Shown here: piece after piece, positions 57,801-64,000 of the stretch
How the letters are laid out: every line of letters begins with the position of its first letter
Numbering within the stretch: position 1 is the stretch's first letter
The notes under the pieces: model-generated
The model's input: only the letters and a program-made list of their open reading frames with translations
Database searches by the model: none
What the model was told of the DNA's origin: nothing
Translations under genes and position numbers: made by a program
NCBI RefSeq assembly: GCF_003711515.1
Contig: NW_021167086.1
Coordinates: forward strand, 829,149 to 893,148
DNA from: Sodiomyces alkalinus F11
Taxonomy: Eukaryota > Ascomycota > Sordariomycetes > Glomerellales > Plectosphaerellaceae
Length of the DNA: 64,000 nt
Direction of reading: 5' to 3'

Positions 57801-60307
57801 GGTGGGGCGCCAACCTCATTACGTTGTACATTTCGTCTGGTCCTGCCCTTGAAGGCCTGGAGATACGAAGTACTTAGAAGAAACCCGGCATTAACAACCG
57901 GCCCCTACCTACCTTAGACGTTGAGGTATAGAACACGCCGAGACGTTTTGTTCTTCTTTCTTATTTTTTTTTCCGTAAGGTCAGTCCTGCAATGAGCCAT
58001 TCTGCGCAGAAGGTACGTCGTACGTACCTCAGTCGCGTTTGACCTTTTGTCAGACAAGGGTGGGCAGGGCCCCATGTTGGACTGTGCCAAAATAACAGCC
58101 CTCCTTTAAGATGCATCGATTCGTTCTATCGTCCCGCGAATTTCTGCTAAACGCCAAATGCATCTGCCCCCAAGCGACCAGCCAACTCGGACCATGGATG
58201 CAAGCAGGTTCGCTTATGCGCGGATGGACACAGTTGGCGATGTCTGTTCCTGGAACGACGACTTTTGAGGGGGCTAGGATACCTTAGGTAGCCTTTACCT
58301 TAAGCAGCAGCCTGAAGGTCTCACCATGATCGCGCCAATGCCGAATCGCCATCCACTCATAAAAGACCTTTTCTCTTTCCTTGATTTTCTGAGTACTATC
58401 AAGTTGCGGTGAGCTGTAAGGTGTGGATAAACGCTCCCTCTAAGAAAGACAGCCTTTCCCGATATGCTGTTGTCACCCAATCCAGCATCCACAGACATCC
58501 CTCCCATTTCTTTTCCAATGGGCGATGAACTGGCAGGTGATGAGTGTTTGTTTTGGGGGAAAGAACCACATAGATGGGGCTTGAAGTTGGTACTCTGATC
58601 CAGTCTAGGCAAATGGGATAGGACAGCGGCCTCACACAACCCACAGATTGTCTGCGATCATCTGACATACTGGATCAGGTTGGCCCCTGAATCAGGAAGA
58701 GGGGAAGGATAAAAATGGACTACGATACACAAGTTGACGAACCTTGGGGGTCTCTCCTGCCGGATGACAATCAATCTAATATCGCAAGTTCGGGGTCGGT
58801 CAGATTAGGCCTCGCCGCTCCTAACCCCATTATCGCTGGTTGGTCAAGAGGAAAAGAGAACTCCTTGGCCCCTTCATATCTCACTCCCTCTTCTTGTGAC
58901 TTGGCCGTCATCCTGGCTCATGGGGTTATAGAGTGTGTACCGTGTACGTTGTAAGATGCACCGCGCTTATTCGGTCTGCAAGAAGTGATCTGCGGCAACT
59001 AGGCGCAGTCCGCCTCAAACACGAGTTGAGGGTAACGTTGTGGCTGCCGCGATGATACCCCAGGAACGGTGGTGGCGCCCAAAAGGGAGAGGCGTAGAAA
59101 GATGGTTTCGAAGAAGATTTCTGAAATGTCTCGATATGGACCAAAGTGCAATGTAAGTGCCCAGGCACTGTGGGCAGACAAACTTGAGAGGTACGTACCT
59201 CGGCCTCGGCCTCGGCTGCGCACGGTATGCACGAAGTACGTTGTAATTACACGGATACCATTTTTGGTCTTTTTCCTCCCCGCAAGTCCGGCCCGCTTCG
59301 AGGATTGGACGGGCTACTGTGTACTCGGTCGAACACAAGACCCACCGACCCACCTCACTGCTATCCACACAGTGGACCTCTCTAGCCCTATCTACGAAGT
59401 TACGAAGTACAAAGCTCCCCCGCCATGAATGGTCTTCTCTGTTGAAGAGAGAGTTCGACACACCACCAGTGCCACCCCCGTGCCGTTTCGTGGATCCGTA
59501 CTACCTTCCTCTTCCTCTTCCCTGCTACACCATGAACCAAAGTAGCACCCAAATCTCATCTCTTCTCTTTTTGTCTCCCTTCGACCCCCGAAAATACGTT
59601 GATACAGAAACAGAACACGCGTCAACAAGGGTCGGCATCCTCCCTCATCTGTCGAGGGTCTTTCCCACGTTTTTTTCTTTCTCGCCGACCTTTCTGTTCT
59701 TTACGATCTACTACTGCTCCGTACTAAAGTCCCTTACGATGCGCCCCGTCCGCATGACGAGGTTACGTTCGTTACGGGCGTAGACCCCTCCAAGCAGAAT
59801 TCGCGACCGACGATCTGGAATTACCCGTGTGTGTGCTCTGGTTCTCTTCGCTGCCTTCACCCCAAGTTACAACATATATACGTATGTTCGCCGACTATAT
59901 GCGGTGCCTGTCTCTCTGAGACGCATAATATAACATATGGGGGTGGACATCCTGGTACGTGCATGTATGTGCCCATCTATATATGCATCCAGTTCGTTCA
60001 CAGTTCGCACAGCACGGCTACGGACTGACTGCCGTTCTCACGGCAAAGAGAGGACCTCATCGTCTATCTATGCCACGGATCCTCCCGCGAAGCCTCGATT
60101 TCGACTGAGGTGACTTGCCATGTGGACTGTCCGGGTTGCCCTGCTGTGCCATTTCGATACCCCTTTTCCCGGAAACTTTTCGGGAGCTGATAAATGATCT
60201 TTGCTTCGAATATCTACTGTACGGTTAAGTGCGCAAACATACCAACCTGGAAGAGCAATGCGGAACTCTGAAGTACGACGTACGAATACAAGTGTAGGGC
60301 TGGCCTG

Positions 60308-60342
60308 AGTCTCCAGTCTCCAGTCTCCAGTCTCCAGTCTCC
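60308..60342. repeat. AGTCTCC heptamer tandem repeat
   Basis: Five perfect copies of the 7-bp unit lie about 1 kb upstream of the short C2H2-like gene. Confidence 0.85.
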
Positions 60343-61369
60343 ACAGACTTCGCCCAGCCTTACGAAATTACAACTGATCAATTGACTTGCCTTCGGAATG
60401 GTGAAAGGCCGGTTCGAAGCAAGAGTACGTTGTATTACGAAGTAAAATGGACGAGAGCTTCACTGGCTCGACGACTGGCCTCACTTTCTAAAAGAGAGTC
60501 GACGGGGACGGGGCCAGGACCTGAGCCTATCGATCCCTCTTCATGGTCCATTTCTCGACTTCAACTGTGTATGTACTTTGTGCACCTTCTCCCACTATGA
60601 AATACTTCGTACATACATACAAAGTACTCCGTATATCTCGCTGTTCGTCCTGGATGCTCCGCCAGAAAGACAAATCTGGTCGTTCGAGTATGGACACCCT
60701 CTCCCCCACCCCCCCTCCAACTTCGCACATCGTCTCACTCAACCCTCCTCATCCCTGACCCCATGCCTTGGCTTGAACCCGCTAGGGGGTTGTGGTTAAG
60801 GTCGTCAAGGTCTTCTTCCTCCCGTCTCTAATCCCTGTAGCCCACCCATACCAGCGAGGTACCCCTGCTCCCCATTATATCTACGTTGTATCTGTTCCTG
60901 AACCCTTGTCGTCGACCTTGGGATCTTCTGTACCTCATCTTCAAGTACAAGCCCCTTGTACGGCAAGTGCCGTTCAAGTCTGGCCGATTCTCCGTCCACC
61001 CATCCCAACCCTGAGAATACACACATCCAATGTTGGCATATTACGGGCCCCACCCAAGATTCACTGCCCTTCTTGCCATTTATACGACGCCTAGCCCTCT
61101 CCTCTCCTCTCCTCCCCGAGGTCTGGGGCTGAGATCTCAACCATCAGAAGCTTCCAAATATCATCAAGTACACACCGTTGCTTCAAGTTCCGAGTCCAAC
61201 CAGTCCAACCTATAGCGCAACCCATCTATTTGTATCTACTCGACAAAATTCAGCAAGCGCATACGTGAGACGCCTACCACGCAAGACTCGGCATTTTCTT
61301 TTTCCTTTTTTTTCTTCTTCTTTTTTTCAGAACGATCATATTTGGTTGGTTACTCAACAGGCAGCTGCC

Positions 61370-62414
61370 ATGAGGTGAGTGAGGAGGATAACACGCCCGC
61401 AACAAAAACGTCACGAGCCGAACTGTGCGCTCACATATCTTTCCTAGCTCCGTCGCTGCGCTTCCTTACGGCTCTACCTTGGCCATGGGTCGTCCCCCCT
61501 TCGCCTGGCCAGGACTTGGTACACCTGAACCCGGCAACCCTATTCTCGCCCAGAGCTTGCCTATCAGCCCTCCCTCAGACCCCAGTCTCAGCCCGCACAG
61601 CGAGTCCAGGTCACTTACCTCCAGCCCGCCTCGAGGTTTCATGACCGCTGAGCAGCGCGGGTTGAAAAGACAAAGGGATCAGGCTCGCCGCGAATCCAAG
61701 ACTTCCGTCCGCGCCCGACGTGCCGGTAGTAACCCTTACATGAACTCGCCCCCTCTGACTATGCCCGACGTCTCCGCCGCCATGGGTCTCCCCATGTATT
61801 CTTCATCGCCATCTCCCGCCTCTCTTCTCGATGAGCCGACTTCGGGCATGCCAACTCCCACATATCTACCACCATACAGCCCACCTATGCACGACAGCGG
61901 CTTCCAGACCGGGTATCCGGTCATGTCTCCGGGTTACATGGGAATGGACTACTCAGCAGCATTCCAGCCTCCTCCTTATGCGTGAGTCTCATTCATATTA
62001 GGGTCCTTCTCACGACACTCTCCGCTAACCTCGTTTTCTTTCCCCCACACCAGCCGACCTTCCCCCATGCCCATGCCTCCTTCAGACCCGTCCATGATCT
62101 ATGGAGTTCCTCCTGCGATGACGGGTGGCAGTGGGCCCTCAGACCATGGTCACGTGAGAGTCGTCCAGAGCCGACCCAAGCCTCAGTGCTGGGAACACGG
62201 TTGCAACGGCCGGCAGTTTTCCACATTCAGCAACCTCCTCCGTCACCAACGAGAGAAGTCAGGACAGGCGGCGAAGGCGACGTGCCCAAACTGCGGCGCC
62301 GAGTTCACGAGGACAACAGCGCGAAACGGCCACCTGCTCCACGACAAGTGCAAGTCACGCCGAAACGCAAACAGCAGCAGCAACAGCAGCATCAGCGGCA
62401 ATAGCAGCTCATGA
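61370..62414 (+). CDS. Short C2H2-like zinc-finger protein
   Basis: Three exons (61370-61374, 61448-61981, 62054-62414) encode 299 residues. Exon 1 supplies only Met and two bases of Ser; the GTGAGT donor and CCTAG acceptor give [20 protein letters not shown]. An alternative is a start at the later ATG in exon 2 (LAMGRPPF). The middle is Pro/Ser/Met-rich with a basic [15 protein letters not shown] stretch that could act as a nuclear signal. The C-terminal third has two Cys/His units: [20 protein letters not shown] and [20 protein letters not shown]. The first lacks a clear second histidine and the second has an irregular HLLH ending followed by DKC, so the fingers are degenerate or atypical. 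The tail is Ser/Asn-rich with basic RR. A nuclear DNA-binding role is likely but not shown. Its intron 2 has GTGAGT and CACCAG borders. Confidence 0.85.
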
Positions 62415-64000
62415 GGCCCGAGCGAGGCCCACCACCTCAAGTCAACGCAATTTTGCGGCCTTCACATGTACAATTTGAGAGGTTTAGGGGGTTTTCAAAC
62501 TCGTTGCTTTTTCTTTTCCGTTTTCTCAAGGACGAGACGAACATTATGGGACGCGATACATGAAACACGCGGAAGAGACAGTGCATAGGAGGCAGCTATA
62601 TGACGTGCTATCTGACCTGCTATCAGAAAGCAGGAAGGGATGCATGGGGAACATGCACAAGTCGGGAGGCGGAATTGGACAACTGGAGTTTTTGCGACCG
62701 GACATGGAACATGTTCGCTTTGGGTATATACCTGTCAGGCTGGGAGGCACTTTTTATTTTTTATTTTTTTGATGGGGGGTTTTTTTTCCTTTACATTCAG
62801 CGTTCCAGTTTTGTTTTCCATACTTTTCTGTCTTCATCTATTTCACTTTGGTAGAAGGTGCTATAGAAGGCAAGGCAAAAGCCGTCGGCCAGGTCGACAT
62901 TTGTTCTATACAGGGTGGGATGGAGGCGGGACACCTTATTTTAGAATAGCCAGCAAATCGTCCAGGACTTCAGAGAATATACGAAGCAGCCCCGTTCGTT
63001 CTGGGCATGACGTCTATGACGGTTCACAATCCATGGCCTTGGTGAATTTCCGGTCTTGTCTAAACTTTGTGCGCTTTGTCTCCTCTCCGCTCTGTCCTAT
63101 TGTTGACCTTGGTTCTCCCGTCCATTACGTTGTATGCGTCAACTTCGTACATACGTCGATCTCTGGTATGAAAATGTACGGGGTTTTCCGTTGGTGGTGG
63201 GTTCCGGGCCGGGGCCAGCTCTTAAGAAGCTTTAGCGACATTGCACACTAGGACCGGCATAAGATCAGACATGGGTACGGCATAGTTCCATAGACCTCCC
63301 AGCCCTGTCGGCGCAGTTGCCTAGTTAGGATTAGCGGCATTGAATGACGCCCTGCCCGTTGTTATTCGTGTCGCTGGGAGACCTCCAAAGTACCGCCGAA
63401 CGGAGACCGGGGCAACTTGGTTCGTAGAAGTCAAAACGCTCGGCTTACTAAGGTACCTTATTTAATTGGCATTTCCGGAGTTCGCTTCAGCATCTCGTAC
63501 TTCCTACCTATAAGCATCAAGTGTTCGTCCCCACACATACAGGACCTTACTAAGTCGATACAAACGAACAACGTACCCACTCACCCCGATCAAGCTCGCT
63601 CCCGCCCCCGCCCGTTCCGTGTGGCGGCCGGCACATATGGGGGAAATAGCCCTCACTGGTCGAACGGCTCTTACGAATACAACATGCTCAGTACGCAACC
63701 GATATGGGCTTAGTCGCTCAGCCCCAGGGGCTGAGTAACCGTTTTGCCCAAACCCGCAACTCAGCTTACCACACTTGAGACAATATGAATTGTAGGTGTG
63801 TGTGCGTGATGCGCGTATGTGGATGAGTGTGTATATCTCACGCTCTGTATGAATAGGATAATTGAATTTACGTCGTATTTGAGGACCCGTCTGAGGACGG
63901 ACGGTGGGATAAACGACGTACTGTGAGTGGTAGATTCACTGGCACGTTTTTGGGACTTTGCCTTGAGAGACCGACCGGGGATGATTGGGACGGCGGGAGG
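62415..64000. other. Downstream spacer to the window end
   Basis: No gene is supported. The first few hundred bases are the 3' region of the C2H2-like gene, with T-rich runs near 62755-62790. A TACGTTGTA word lies at 63126-63134 and an exact TAAGGTACCTTA palindrome at 63449-63460. The final 250 bp contain GTGTGTG-type words but no open frame of interest. Confidence 0.45.
63449..63460. repeat. TAAGGTACCTTA palindrome
   Basis: Fourth exact copy of the 12-bp palindrome in this window, in the terminal spacer about 1 kb after the C2H2-like gene. Confidence 0.85.

Larger units (their letters stand above)
52063..61369. other. 9.3-kb gene-poor region
   Basis: No intact gene could be supported. Short open frames are at the level expected by chance. 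The region holds a T run at about 52224-52246, GT repeats near 52586-52608, a GTTCGCAT repeat at 54275-54306, a poly-C tract with an assembly gap at 54779-54818, an AGTCTCC repeat at 60308-60342 and many TACnnnGTA words (57288-57296, 57820-57828, 57864-57872, 59237-59245, 59401-59409, 60426-60444, 60603-60633). The last few hundred bases are pyrimidine-rich and probably the leader and promoter of the next gene. Confidence 0.45.

Overview
The window looks like nuclear DNA of a filamentous ascomycete, most likely a Sordariomycete. The support is short GT-AG introns of about 50-170 nt, moderately GC-rich coding DNA, proline- and glutamine-rich proteins, and recognisable fungal families: metacaspase, type I arginine methyltransferase, PP2A methylesterase, FLC/TRP-like membrane protein, Zn2Cys6 and C2H2 regulators, HIS1, a SUT-type sugar transporter and PKR1. 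The assignment to class is an inference. No virus, plasmid, CRISPR array, rRNA, convincing tRNA or intact transposon was seen. There are two assembly gaps (runs of N), both inside low-complexity DNA.

Layout: 0.8-8.6 kb carries three plus-strand genes (metacaspase, an unrecognised 786-residue protein, PRMT1-type methyltransferase). 9.3-14.5 kb carries two minus-strand genes (PPE1 methylesterase and an FLC family protein). 17.6-21.3 kb is a large intronless C2H2 protein on the minus strand, divergent from a small DUF202 membrane protein at 23.3-24.1 kb. A Zn2Cys6 protein lies at 25.6-27.2 kb (minus). 27.2-37.4 kb is gene-poor. 37.4-46.8 kb carries a GNAT acetyltransferase, a two-TM small protein, HIS1 divergent from a SUT-like sugar transporter, and PKR1. 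An F-box-like protein of 958 residues lies at 48.9-52.1 kb. 52.1-61.4 kb is again gene-poor, and a short C2H2-like protein occupies 61.4-62.4 kb. The exon models were built by hand. Every multi-exon model closes in frame to a whole number of codons.

The genes do not form an obvious biosynthetic or defence cluster. They are mostly housekeeping and regulatory genes (protein methylation, phosphatase control, histidine synthesis, V-ATPase assembly) with independent promoters.

The most unusual signal is in the intergenic DNA. It is seeded with two families of short symmetric words: the palindrome TAAGGTACCTTA, exact at four dispersed places, and 9-bp words of the form TACnnnGTA (TACGTTGTA, TACGGAGTA, TACTTCGTA), sometimes overlapping in a 7-bp phase. 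These words are concentrated in the spacers. A second curiosity is the metacaspase gene: its intron 2 is a CCTTTT repeat that stays in frame and sits directly before the catalytic histidine.
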